Assembly (NCBI GenBank): GCA_028291445.1
Contig: JAQGIA010000590.1
Coordinates: 1 to 6,500, forward strand
Direction: 5' to 3'
Length of the DNA stretch: 6,500 nucleotides
Origin: Belnapia sp.
GTDB taxonomy: Bacteria > Pseudomonadota > Alphaproteobacteria > Acetobacterales > Acetobacteraceae
A model generated the notes under the pieces. That model was not told the origin of the DNA and made no database searches. It saw only the letters and a list, made by a program, of their open reading frames with translations. The stretch's first letter is position 1. The number at the start of each line of letters is the position of its first letter. Below, in pieces: positions 1 through 5,767 of this stretch. The translations under genes and the position numbers were made by a program.

Positions 1-1067
1 GGCATGTACAGCCCGTGCTTGTGCGGATTCTTGTCGGCAACCCAGAGCAGGTCCTGCGGTCCGAGGCCGAAGTGATTGAGCAGGATCGTGCCCTTGGCCG
101 CGGCACCATAGGCGGCGATACGCTTGCCCTCGGCGCGCAGGCTGCCGATCATGTCGCGCAGCCGCTGGCCCACCGCGCCGACCTGGGCCGCGAAGGCGCG
201 GAAGGCCTCGGGCCGATCGAGCCCCATTGCCTGCTCCTCCCGCAGGATCGCCAGCAGCCGCTCGCTCGGCGCCTCGGCATGCTGCACGAACAGCCGCAGC
301 GAACCGCCATGGATCGGGATGCGATCGAGGTCGTTCAGATGCAGCCCCTGCCGGCGGAACAATTCGGCCAGGGCGCCGACCGAGAAGTAGCAGAGATGCT
401 CATGGTAGATGGTGTCGAATTCGGCGTGCTCGATCAGGTCCCGCAAGTAGGGCACTTCGATGATCGCGGTGCCGTCCGGATGCAGGATGTGGCGGATGCC
501 GCGGACGAAGCCGGCGGTGTCCGCCACATGCGCCAGCACGTTGTTGGCGAAGACCAGCGCGGCCTGGGTGCCCTCGGCTTGCAGGCGCGCGGCCAGCGCC
601 TCGGTGAAGAAGGCCTCGATGGTCTCGATGCCGGCAGCGCGCGCCGCGGCTACCGGGCCCGGCGCGGGATCGATGCCGAGCGTCCGCATCCCCTTCGCCG
701 CAAGCTGCTTCAGCAGGTAGCCGTCGTTGCTTGCCAGCTCGATCGCCAGTGCGCCGGGCGGCGGCGCGAAACGTGCCAATGCCGCCTCGACCGCTGCCGT
801 CGCATTGTCGACGACGGTCTGGGTATAGGAGGAGAAATAACGATACTCGGCCGAGAACAGCGCCTCCGGTGCTACGGTATGGCTGAGCTGCGCCAGGCCG
901 CATCGGGTGCACATCAGCATCTCGAGCGGATAGGCCGGATCGGGATCCGTCGCCGAGCGGGCCATGGCATCCGATGGCGGCATCAGGCCAAGATCGAAGA
1001 CGCTCGGCAGATCCGTCCCGCCGCAGCAGCGGCAGGCGGCGAGCGGGATGCAGGAAGCCGTGGTCAT
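1..1067 (-). CDS. Sugar C-methyltransferase, SAM-dependent, TylCIII/TcaB9-like (3' end cut by window edge)
   Basis: Cytoplasmic enzyme expected to transfer a methyl group from SAM to a carbon next to the keto group of an NDP-4-keto-deoxysugar. The 355 visible residues follow the three-part layout of this family. An N-terminal zinc-binding domain has C12, C15, C53 and C56 (CRCCG and CTRCG motifs). A Rossmann SAM domain carries motif I, IELASNDGYLL, at 109-119, then NNVLAHV at 175-181. The family's active-site motif YHEHLCYFS is at 221-229; in TcaB9 the equivalent Tyr/Glu/His act in catalysis. The C-terminal domain shows HGGSLR (253-258) and YGAAAKG (320-326). Family members are about 410 residues, so roughly 50-60 are missing off the left edge. 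The ATG at 1067 overlaps the stop of the upstream epimerase (ATGA), with GAAGG at 1072-1076 as a close ribosome site. Family assignment is firm; the methylated carbon and the nucleotide carrier are inferred. Confidence 0.93.
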   Translation of the reverse strand, partial: MTTASCIPLAACRCCGGTDLPSVFDLGLMPPSDAMARSATDPDPAYPLEMLMCTRCGLAQLSHTVAPEALFSAEYRYFSSYTQTVVDNATAAVEAALARFAPPPGALAIELASNDGYLLKQLAAKGMRTLGIDPAPGPVAAARAAGIETIEAFFTEALAARLQAEGTQAALVFANNVLAHVADTAGFVRGIRHILHPDGTAIIEVPYLRDLIEHAEFDTIYHEHLCYFSVGALAELFRRQGLHLNDLDRIPIHGGSLRLFVQHAEAPSERLLAILREEQAMGLDRPEAFRAFAAQVGAVGQRLRDMIGSLRAEGKRIAAYGAAAKGTILLNHFGLGPQDLLWVADKNPHKHGLYM

Positions 1068-2128
1068 GCCGCCTTCACTTCCTTCGCCTTGTCGTCCAAC
1101 TGCCAGCGGAGCCCGTGGCTCATTCGTCCGGCGGCGATCTGCGACAGCACATGCGCCCGGCGCTGGTAGCGCACGCCCTCGAAATCCTCCGGTCTCACGC
1201 CATGGCGGCTGAACGCGTCGTAGAGCTGTTCGACACCGGCGCGCGTGGTCCAGCGCGGACGGCTGTCCGGGAAGGCCAGGGCCAGCTTGTCGCCGTTCAC
1301 GCCGTAGCACCGCAGGTCGGGCCCGGCCCCGTCGGCGATGCGGATGCGGGCGCCCGGCACCACCTCCGCCACCATCCGCGCGACTTCGATGACCCGCCAA
1401 TTCTCCGCGGACGAGCCGATGTTGAAGGCCTGCAAATGGATTTTTTCGCGCGGCGCTTCGGCCACTGCGAGGAAAGCCCGGGCGATGTCTTCGATATGGA
1501 CCACGGCACGCCAGGGGGTGCCATCGCTCTTCAGGTATATCTCTCCGGTGGCGACCGCCCAGGCGGTAAGATTGTTGACGAAGAGATCGAAGCGCAGCCG
1601 CGGCGAGACGCCGAAGGCGGTCGCGCTACGCATGAAGACCGGCGAGAAATGCTCATCCGCCAGCAGCGCCAGCTCCTGCTCCGCAGCGACCTTTGAGCGG
1701 CCATAAGGGGTGACCGGTCGAAAGCTGGCGGATTCGTCGAGCAGATCGAGGCCGGCGGCGCCGTAGTTGCTGCAGGAGGAGGAGAAGATGAAGCGCGGCA
1801 CGCCGGCCCGCTTCGCGGCACGCGCCAGGGAAACGGTGGCGGCGGCGTTGATGTCCATCGTCACATCGGCGTCGATATCGCCCAGCGGATCATTCGACAG
1901 CGCGGCCAGATGCATCACCGCATCGAACCCCGCCAGGTGATCCGCCGTCAGGTCACGGATATCGAGCCTGATGTTGGGAATGGCGGCGGCTGGCCCGATA
2001 TCGGTGCCGAAGGTGCAGGCGGCGAAAAGATCGGTATCGCAGCCGATGATGTCATGGCCTTTCGCCTGCATGAGCGGAACCGCGATGGTGCCGATATAGC
2101 CCAGATGGCCGGTCATCAAAATACGCAT
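1064..2128 (-). CDS. NAD-dependent nucleotide-sugar epimerase/reductase (extended SDR)
   Basis: A 354-residue extended short-chain dehydrogenase/reductase, likely modifying a CDP- or other NDP-sugar in the cytoplasm. The N-terminal NAD(P)-binding glycine motif is TGHLGYIG (6-13), with acidic D31 at the end of strand 2 favouring NAD. HLAALSNDPLGD (73-84) follows. The catalytic YxxxK is Y142-G-R-S-K146 and the catalytic Ser region is SSSCSNYG (116-123). The sugar-binding half contains SDGTPWRAVVHIEDIARA (201-218) and GPDLRCYGVNGDKL (269-282). The Asp-Glu pair that follows the catalytic Thr in RmlB-type 4,6-dehydratases is replaced by C119-S120, so an epimerase or C4-reductase role is more likely than dehydration. 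An in-frame start at 2188 would add 20 residues before the glycine motif and would lie deeper in rfbF. The ATG at 2128 has GGAG six bases upstream and puts the motif at the usual place. The gene overlaps rfbF by 13 bp and the methyltransferase by 4 bp. Exact substrate unknown. Confidence 0.9.
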   Translation of the reverse strand: MRILMTGHLGYIGTIAVPLMQAKGHDIIGCDTDLFAACTFGTDIGPAAAIPNIRLDIRDLTADHLAGFDAVMHLAALSNDPLGDIDADVTMDINAAATVSLARAAKRAGVPRFIFSSSCSNYGAAGLDLLDESASFRPVTPYGRSKVAAEQELALLADEHFSPVFMRSATAFGVSPRLRFDLFVNNLTAWAVATGEIYLKSDGTPWRAVVHIEDIARAFLAVAEAPREKIHLQAFNIGSSAENWRVIEVARMVAEVVPGARIRIADGAGPDLRCYGVNGDKLALAFPDSRPRWTTRAGVEQLYDAFSRHGVRPEDFEGVRYQRRAHVLSQIAAGRMSHGLRWQLDDKAKEVKAA

Positions 2129-2967
2129 GCATCGCTCCGTCGCTCGATCATCGACTTGGACTGGTGTTTCGGTGTTGGGACGCGCCACGGCGCGGCCTCG
2201 GTGGCCCAGAGCTTCTCAAGCAGGGCCTTGTCGCGGATGGTGTCCATGCATTGCCAGAAGCCGTCGTGGCGATAGGCCATCAGCTGCCCGTCGCGCGCGA
2301 GGTTCTGTAGCGGTTCATGCTCGAATTGCGTCGCATCGCCCTCGATGTAGTCGAAGACGCCGGGCTCGCAGACGAAATAGGCGCCGTTGATCCAGCCATC
2401 GCCGGTCTGCGGCTTCTCGACGAAATCGACGATGCGGTCGCCATCCAGGTCGAGGTGGCCGAAGCGGGCCGGTGGCCGCACCGCAGTCAGGGTGACCAGC
2501 TTGCCGTGCGACTTGTGGAAAGCGAGCAGCGCATCGAGGTCGACGTTCGAAACGCCGTCGCCCCAGGTCAGCAGGAAGCGTTCGTTGCCGATGACCTGCT
2601 TGAGCCGCTTGATGCGCCCGCCGGTATTGGTATGCAGCCCGGTATCGAGCAGATCGAGCGTCCAGCCATCCATCGACCACTCGTCCCGGCCATTGCCGTC
2701 GAGCGCGGTATAATCGACATGGCGCCGGGAATAATCGATCCGCAGATTGCCGGGGGCGAGCGTGGCGAAATCCGTGGCGTAGCGCCGGACGTAATCGGCC
2801 TTGTAGCCCAATGCCACTGCGAAGTCGCGATAGCCGAAGGCGGCGTAATACCGCATGATATGCCACAGGATTGGGACATTGCCGATCTCAACCATGGGCT
2901 TGGGCCGCTTGTCGGTTTCCTCGGCGAGACGCGAGCCAAGTCCGCCCGCCAGTATGGCGACCTTCAT
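2116..2967 (-). CDS. rfbF: Glucose-1-phosphate cytidylyltransferase
   Basis: Cytoplasmic nucleotidyltransferase that makes CDP-glucose and pyrophosphate from CTP and glucose-1-phosphate, the entry step to CDP-deoxysugars. The 283-residue product has the nucleotide-binding signature LAGGLGSRLAEET (6-18), then RPKPMVEIG (21-29). The metal/sugar-nucleotide segment TWGDGVSNVD is at 134-143, FVEKP at 182-186, and the family-typical GWINGAYFV (191-199) and GFWQCMDTIRDK (236-247) follow. These match RfbF closely and exclude the RmlA and GalU subfamilies. The ATG at 2967 is chosen because the GGLGSRL motif then starts at residue 8, as in homologues, and AAAGGAG lies just upstream. The frame stays open for about 1.3 kb further upstream, but that part is antisense to the glycosyltransferase gene and is not coding. 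About 20 polar residues after APWRVP (259-264) form a tail longer than in the 257-residue enterobacterial enzyme; this tail contains the ribosome site and start of the next gene. First gene of the operon. Confidence 0.96.
   Translation of the reverse strand: MKVAILAGGLGSRLAEETDKRPKPMVEIGNVPILWHIMRYYAAFGYRDFAVALGYKADYVRRYATDFATLAPGNLRIDYSRRHVDYTALDGNGRDEWSMDGWTLDLLDTGLHTNTGGRIKRLKQVIGNERFLLTWGDGVSNVDLDALLAFHKSHGKLVTLTAVRPPARFGHLDLDGDRIVDFVEKPQTGDGWINGAYFVCEPGVFDYIEGDATQFEHEPLQNLARDGQLMAYRHDGFWQCMDTIRDKALLEKLWATEAAPWRVPTPKHQSKSMIERRSDACVF
2135..2138 (-). promoter_or_regulatory. Ribosome binding site of the SDR epimerase gene
   Basis: GGAG on the minus strand lies six bases before the ATG at 2128, inside the 3' end of rfbF. 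It decides the epimerase start in favour of 2128 over the in-frame upstream ATG at 2188, and points to translational coupling with rfbF. Confidence 0.65.
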
Positions 2968-2974
2968 GCTTCGA

Positions 2975-2981
2975 CTCCTTT
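2975..2981 (-). promoter_or_regulatory. Ribosome binding site of rfbF
   Basis: AAAGGAG on the minus strand, seven bases before the ATG at 2967. It is the strongest Shine-Dalgarno match in the window and fixes the rfbF start, ruling out the long upstream open frame as part of the protein. Confidence 0.75.
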
Positions 2982-3028
2982 CTGTCTGAACGGTAATACT
3001 TTGACGGTCACCATTGCGGGCGCTTCGG

Positions 3029-3052
3029 GATATGCCATGAATGTTGCATATC
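3029..3052. promoter_or_regulatory. Inverted repeat, candidate operator or leader hairpin
   Basis: GATATGC (3029-3035) and GCATATC (3046-3052) are perfect inverted copies separated by ten bases. Inside the spacer, CAT (3036-3038) and ATG (3041-3043) extend the pairing, giving a ten-pair hairpin with a two-base bulge and a two-base loop. It lies about 60-85 bases upstream of the rfbF start codon, in the gap shared with the divergent glycosyltransferase. It could be a protein-binding site controlling one or both units, or a hairpin in the rfbF leader. A seven-base dyad can arise by chance in a gap of this size, so the call is tentative. Confidence 0.35.
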
Positions 3053-3171
3053 TCCGCTTCACAACGCCGATTGCCAGGATGGCGACACACCATCGTGAAA
3101 TCGAAGATTGGGCGGAATGAGTAGTGTTCGCCCGCAGCCGCGAAGGATCGTCGTGCGTGGTATTTCCTGAT

Positions 3172-3175
3172 GGAG
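3172..3175 (+). promoter_or_regulatory. Ribosome binding site of the GT2 gene
   Basis: GGAG eight bases before the GTG at 3184. It supports that start over the in-frame GTG at 3124, which has only a weak GGCGGA upstream. Confidence 0.55.
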
Positions 3176-3183
3176 TTCGTGAC

Positions 3184-4200
3184 GTGACCGAGCTTTCGCC
3201 CAAGTCCCAAGCCCAGTCCGGCGTCGCTCCGCGGGTCAGCATCGGGCTGCCCGTGTTCAACGGCCAACGCTACCTGGCGCTGGCGATCGCCTCGATCCTG
3301 GAGCAGGACTTCCGCGATCTCGAGCTGATCATCTGCGACAACGCCTCGACGGATGACACGGCGGTAATTTGCGCGGATTTCGCCCGCTCCGACCCGCGCG
3401 TCCGCATCATCCGCAACCCGCGCAACCTCGGCGCTGCCCGCAACTACGACCTTTGCTTCGAACATGCGCGCGGCCAGTATTTCAAATGGGCCGCGCACGA
3501 CGATTGCCTGGCGCCCGGCTATCTGACGAAGGCTGTCGCCGCCTTGGACAAGTCGCCCGAGGCCGTGCTGTGCACCGTCGGCGTCGCCGAGATCGATGCG
3601 GCGGGCGCGGTGCTGCGATGCTACGCCAATACCTTCCCCGGCATCGGCGAGGCCAGTCCTGCACGCCGCTTCGGGGCGGTGATCCATACCCGTCATCAAT
3701 GCGAGGATTTCTTCGGGCTGTTCCGCCGCGCCGCGCTCATCGGTTCCGAATTGCACGGCGCCTACAACGGCTCCGACCGGGTGCTGCTGGCGGAGATGGC
3801 GCTGCGGGGTCCCTGGGTCTGCCTGCCGGATCCGCTGTTCCTGCACCGCGAACACGAGGACCGCTACACGCGCGCGGTGCTGCTGAAGGACCGGCGGCAG
3901 GCGGCGTTGTGGCAGGACCCGGGCAAGGCGCTCGGCGTCACCAGCGAGCTGTTCCATACGGTAGTCTATTGGCGGTACCTGCGGCTGATCCGCAAATCCG
4001 TGCCCTCGGTGACGGCACGCGCCGCTTGCTACGCGGAGCTGCTGCGCTGGTGGTTCACCGACGACCACTTCATCGACCTGGCGCGCGATTCGCTGCGCCG
4101 GCACCCGGCCTTGCAGGCGCGGCTGCGGGCGATCAAGGGCCGGCTGGTGCGCTCGAAGGATGCGCCGCCACCGCCGGGCAGCCTGCCCGGCTTCAGGTGA
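3184..4200 (+). CDS. Family 2 glycosyltransferase (GT-A fold)
   Basis: Likely transfers a sugar from a nucleotide donor to a lipid-linked glycan at the cytoplasmic face of the inner membrane. With the GTG at 3184 the protein has 338 residues. The GT-A nucleotide-binding strand is PRVSIGLPVFNG (16-27), followed by the second conserved element CDNASTDDT (51-59) and RNPRNLGAARNYDL (77-90). The metal-binding DXD-type motif is A104-H-D-D107. NGSDRVLLAEM (195-205) carries the acidic residue in the usual catalytic-base region, and LHREHEDR is at 220-227. No membrane span is evident; the C-terminal 50 residues are basic and could bind the membrane surface. An in-frame GTG at 3124 would add 20 residues (358 in all) that resemble nothing conserved and precede the domain. 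The gene is alone on the plus strand: divergent from rfbF, and convergent with the flippase with an 8-bp overlap. Donor and acceptor cannot be read from sequence. Confidence 0.9.
   Translation: MTELSPKSQAQSGVAPRVSIGLPVFNGQRYLALAIASILEQDFRDLELIICDNASTDDTAVICADFARSDPRVRIIRNPRNLGAARNYDLCFEHARGQYFKWAAHDDCLAPGYLTKAVAALDKSPEAVLCTVGVAEIDAAGAVLRCYANTFPGIGEASPARRFGAVIHTRHQCEDFFGLFRRAALIGSELHGAYNGSDRVLLAEMALRGPWVCLPDPLFLHREHEDRYTRAVLLKDRRQAALWQDPGKALGVTSELFHTVVYWRYLRLIRKSVPSVTARAACYAELLRWWFTDDHFIDLARDSLRRHPALQARLRAIKGRLVRSKDAPPPPGSLPGFR
4173..4191. terminator. Perfect GC hairpin at the convergence of GT2 and flippase genes
   Basis: GCCGGGCA (4173-4180) and TGCCCGGC (4184-4191) form a perfect eight-pair stem with a three-base loop. 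It covers the last codons of the glycosyltransferase and begins two bases after the flippase stop codon on the opposite strand. No run of T follows in either direction, so it is not a classic intrinsic terminator. It could act as a hairpin-only terminator or protect 3' ends for both convergent transcripts, or it may simply reflect the GC-rich Pro/Gly codons at the protein tail. Confidence 0.35.
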
Positions 4201-5656
4201 CGCGGCGGCGCAGCAGCCCAAGCGCCTGGGGCGCGATCGCCAGCAGCAGCGCCGCGTAGCTCGCCCCACCGGCGACGACCTTCACCGCCAGCAGCAAGGG
4301 CGGCGAAAACCCGGCGAAGAGCCATCCGGTGCCGACCACCGCGGCCGCCATCCCCAACGTGCCCAGCAGCGGCACGCGGAGCGTCTGCGGCACCAGCCGC
4401 GGTGCCTCCGGCAAAAACGGCCGGATGCCGGCGATCACCAGCAGGGTCGAGCAGGCGGTGACGCCGAGATTGGCCCAGGCCACCGCCAGCAGCCCGAAGG
4501 GCGCCGCGGCGATGCTGCAGGCCAGCCGCAGCAGCATGATCCGGATGCTGTAGCGCAGCGCGATATCCGGCCGGCCCAGCGCATTGATGGCGGCGGTCAG
4601 GATGTAGTTGGTCGCATGCGGGATGCCGGCGAGCGACAGCACCGCCAGCACCGGCGCCGCATCGGCCCAAGCTGCCGAGAACAGCGAGGCCACCAGTTCC
4701 TCGCCGACCAGCGCGATGCCGACGAAGGCCGGCAGCGCCAGCAGGTTGCCCAGCAGCAGCATATCCTGCAGGGCCTGCCGCAGCCGCGCGGGATCGCCCT
4801 GGCGCTCCGAGAAGATGGGGAAGGCGACCCGCACCAGCACGCCGGACAGCCCGCCGTTGAAGGCGCCGGTAATCCGCTCGGCGATCGAATAGAGCCCGAC
4901 CGCGATGGGGCCGAGGAAATAGGCGGTCGAGAACCGGTCGATCTGCATCACCACGAAGCCGACCACCTGGTTGCCGACCCGGTGCTTGCCATAGCCCAGG
5001 ATATCGGCCAGCGCCGCGCGGCTGAGCGCCCGCCCAGGCAGCCGCCGGGCGATGAGCATCAGCAGCGCCGCATCGAGAACGCGCGCGGTGAGGAAGTAGC
5101 CGACCAGCGCTTCCGCCCCGAACCCCGCCCGCGCCATCAGCAGGGCGCAGACGAAGCCGGCGCCCTGGGCGACCAGGCTCCGCAACGCCAGCGCCGCGAA
5201 GCGCATCTCCCGTTGCAGCATCGCCTGGTAGGGGGCGGCGGCGCCCTGGAAGGGCAGGCCGATCGCCAGCAGCGGCAGGATATGCGCCAGGGCCGGCGCG
5301 TCGAACAGGCCGGCCGCCAGTGGTGCGGCCAGCCAGAGCACGGCGCCGGCAGCGAGGCCGAGGCCGGTCAGCAGCACGAAGGCGGTATCGATATGCGTGC
5401 GGTCGAGCAGCCGGCGCTGGATCAGCGCGTCGCCGAAGCCATCCAGCAGGAAGGTCAGCATCAGCGTCACCGCGAGCTGCGCCATGGTGAGCACGCCGAC
5501 GGCGGCCGGCCCCACCATGTTGCCGACGACGACGAAGACGACCAGCGCCGTCGCCTGTTGCGTCCAGAAGTCGAGCGCCGACCAGGCGGTGCTGCTGGCC
5601 AGCCGGCCGAGGCCATGCCGCATGGCGGGGTTCGGCAAATTGTGGTCGGCTGGCAT
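4193..5656 (-). CDS. wzx: Wzx-type polysaccharide repeat-unit flippase (MOP superfamily)
   Basis: Inner-membrane transporter expected to move undecaprenyl-diphosphate-linked sugar units from the cytoplasmic to the periplasmic face. The 487-residue product has the usual length and the repeated hydrophobic segments of the PST/WzxC-like branch, with about 12-14 likely membrane spans. Family-like segments are GFGDALIQRRLLDRTHIDTA (73-92), MLQREMRF (146-153), YFLGPIAVGLYSIAERI (246-262), VLVRVAFPIFSERQGD (273-288) and ELVASLFSAAWADAAPVL (320-337). The ATG at 5656 has AGGA seven bases upstream; the next in-frame Met (residue 12, at 5623) has no clear ribosome site. The gene ends in an 8-bp tail-to-tail overlap with the glycosyltransferase. 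It lies 111 bp downstream of the GT39-type gene on the same strand and may share its transcript. The flippase family is clear; the identity of the cargo, and therefore the symbol, is inferred from context. No ligase or polymerase (Wzy) is visible in the window. Confidence 0.88.
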   Translation of the reverse strand: MPADHNLPNPAMRHGLGRLASSTAWSALDFWTQQATALVVFVVVGNMVGPAAVGVLTMAQLAVTLMLTFLLDGFGDALIQRRLLDRTHIDTAFVLLTGLGLAAGAVLWLAAPLAAGLFDAPALAHILPLLAIGLPFQGAAAPYQAMLQREMRFAALALRSLVAQGAGFVCALLMARAGFGAEALVGYFLTARVLDAALLMLIARRLPGRALSRAALADILGYGKHRVGNQVVGFVVMQIDRFSTAYFLGPIAVGLYSIAERITGAFNGGLSGVLVRVAFPIFSERQGDPARLRQALQDMLLLGNLLALPAFVGIALVGEELVASLFSAAWADAAPVLAVLSLAGIPHATNYILTAAINALGRPDIALRYSIRIMLLRLACSIAAAPFGLLAVAWANLGVTACSTLLVIAGIRPFLPEAPRLVPQTLRVPLLGTLGMAAAVVGTGWLFAGFSPPLLLAVKVVAGGASYAALLLAIAPQALGLLRRRVT

Positions 5657-5657
5657 G

Positions 5658-5683
5658 GCCCGGTCCTGTCTGGCACACCGGGC
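5658..5683 (-). repeat. Inverted repeat covering the flippase ribosome site
   Basis: GCCCGGT (5658-5664) and ACCGGGC (5677-5683) are perfect inverted copies with a 12-base spacer. In the flippase mRNA this gives a seven-pair GC-rich hairpin ending one base before the start codon, with the Shine-Dalgarno AGGA at the loop/stem junction. A second copy of CCGGGC at 5689-5694 could pair with the same left arm, so two alternative stems are possible. The structure could lower or tune flippase translation. In such a GC-rich region chance is a real alternative. Confidence 0.4.
5664..5667 (-). promoter_or_regulatory. Ribosome binding site of the flippase gene
   Basis: AGGA on the minus strand, seven bases before the ATG at 5656. 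It supports that start and sits partly within the inverted repeat at 5658-5683. Confidence 0.5.
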
Positions 5684-5767
5684 TCAGGCCGGGCGGCGGC
5701 GCCATCTACGGATGCCTGGCCGTGACCGCGAAATCATAAATCAGCGTTGTGCCGCCGCTGTGCGCGA

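Larger units (their letters stand above)
2968..3183. other. Divergent intergenic region between rfbF operon and glycosyltransferase gene
   Basis: This 216-bp gap separates the rfbF operon (minus) from the glycosyltransferase (plus) and is visibly richer in A and T than the genes beside it. It must hold the promoters of both units unless the glycosyltransferase is transcribed from further left. I could not find a convincing -35/-10 pair with normal spacing on either strand: TTGACG at 3001-3006 has no matching -10 element. The clearest structure is the dyad at 3029-3052. A weaker hairpin with a one-base bulge pairs GGGCGGAA (3110-3117) with TTCGCCC (3127-3133). Confidence 0.6.
5657..5767 (-). 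other. 111-bp gap between GT39-type gene and flippase gene
   Basis: No coding region is supported here. Apart from the hairpin next to the flippase start, there is a short AT-rich patch around 5731-5742, including TATGAT on the minus strand at 5733-5738, that could resemble a -10 box. No good -35 element lies 16-18 bases upstream. Whether the flippase has its own promoter or is read from the gene upstream cannot be decided from sequence. Confidence 0.4.

Noticed and set aside
15..1169. 384-residue plus-strand reading frame
   Set aside because: It lies antisense to the C-methyltransferase, which has clear zinc, SAM and catalytic motifs. The plus-strand translation has no recognisable domain.
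3001..3036. TTGACG at 3001-3006 with TATGCC at 3031-3036 as a plus-strand promoter
   Set aside because: The spacer is 24 bases, too long for a sigma-70-type promoter.
3124..3183. GTG at 3124 as the glycosyltransferase start
   Set aside because: It would add 20 unconserved residues, has only a weak ribosome site, and lies in a possible hairpin. The GTG at 3184 has GGAG at good spacing just before the domain begins.
2968..4269. In-frame open extension upstream of rfbF on the minus strand, making a 717-residue reading frame
   Set aside because: The added 434 residues are antisense to the glycosyltransferase gene, show no domain, and precede a standard RfbF N-terminus with its own strong ribosome site. 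It is an artefact of high GC content.
4029..5705. 558-residue minus-strand reading frame
   Set aside because: It is a shifted frame over the flippase, of Ala/Gly/Arg-rich composition, with no hydrophobic pattern or motif.
4160..5725. 521-residue plus-strand reading frame rich in Gln, Arg, Asp and Gly
   Set aside because: It is antisense to the flippase; its composition is typical of the reverse strand of a GC-rich membrane protein gene.
5733..5738. TATGAT on the minus strand as the -10 box of a flippase promoter
   Set aside because: No acceptable -35 hexamer lies 16-18 bases upstream, so it is kept only as a remark in the gap entry.
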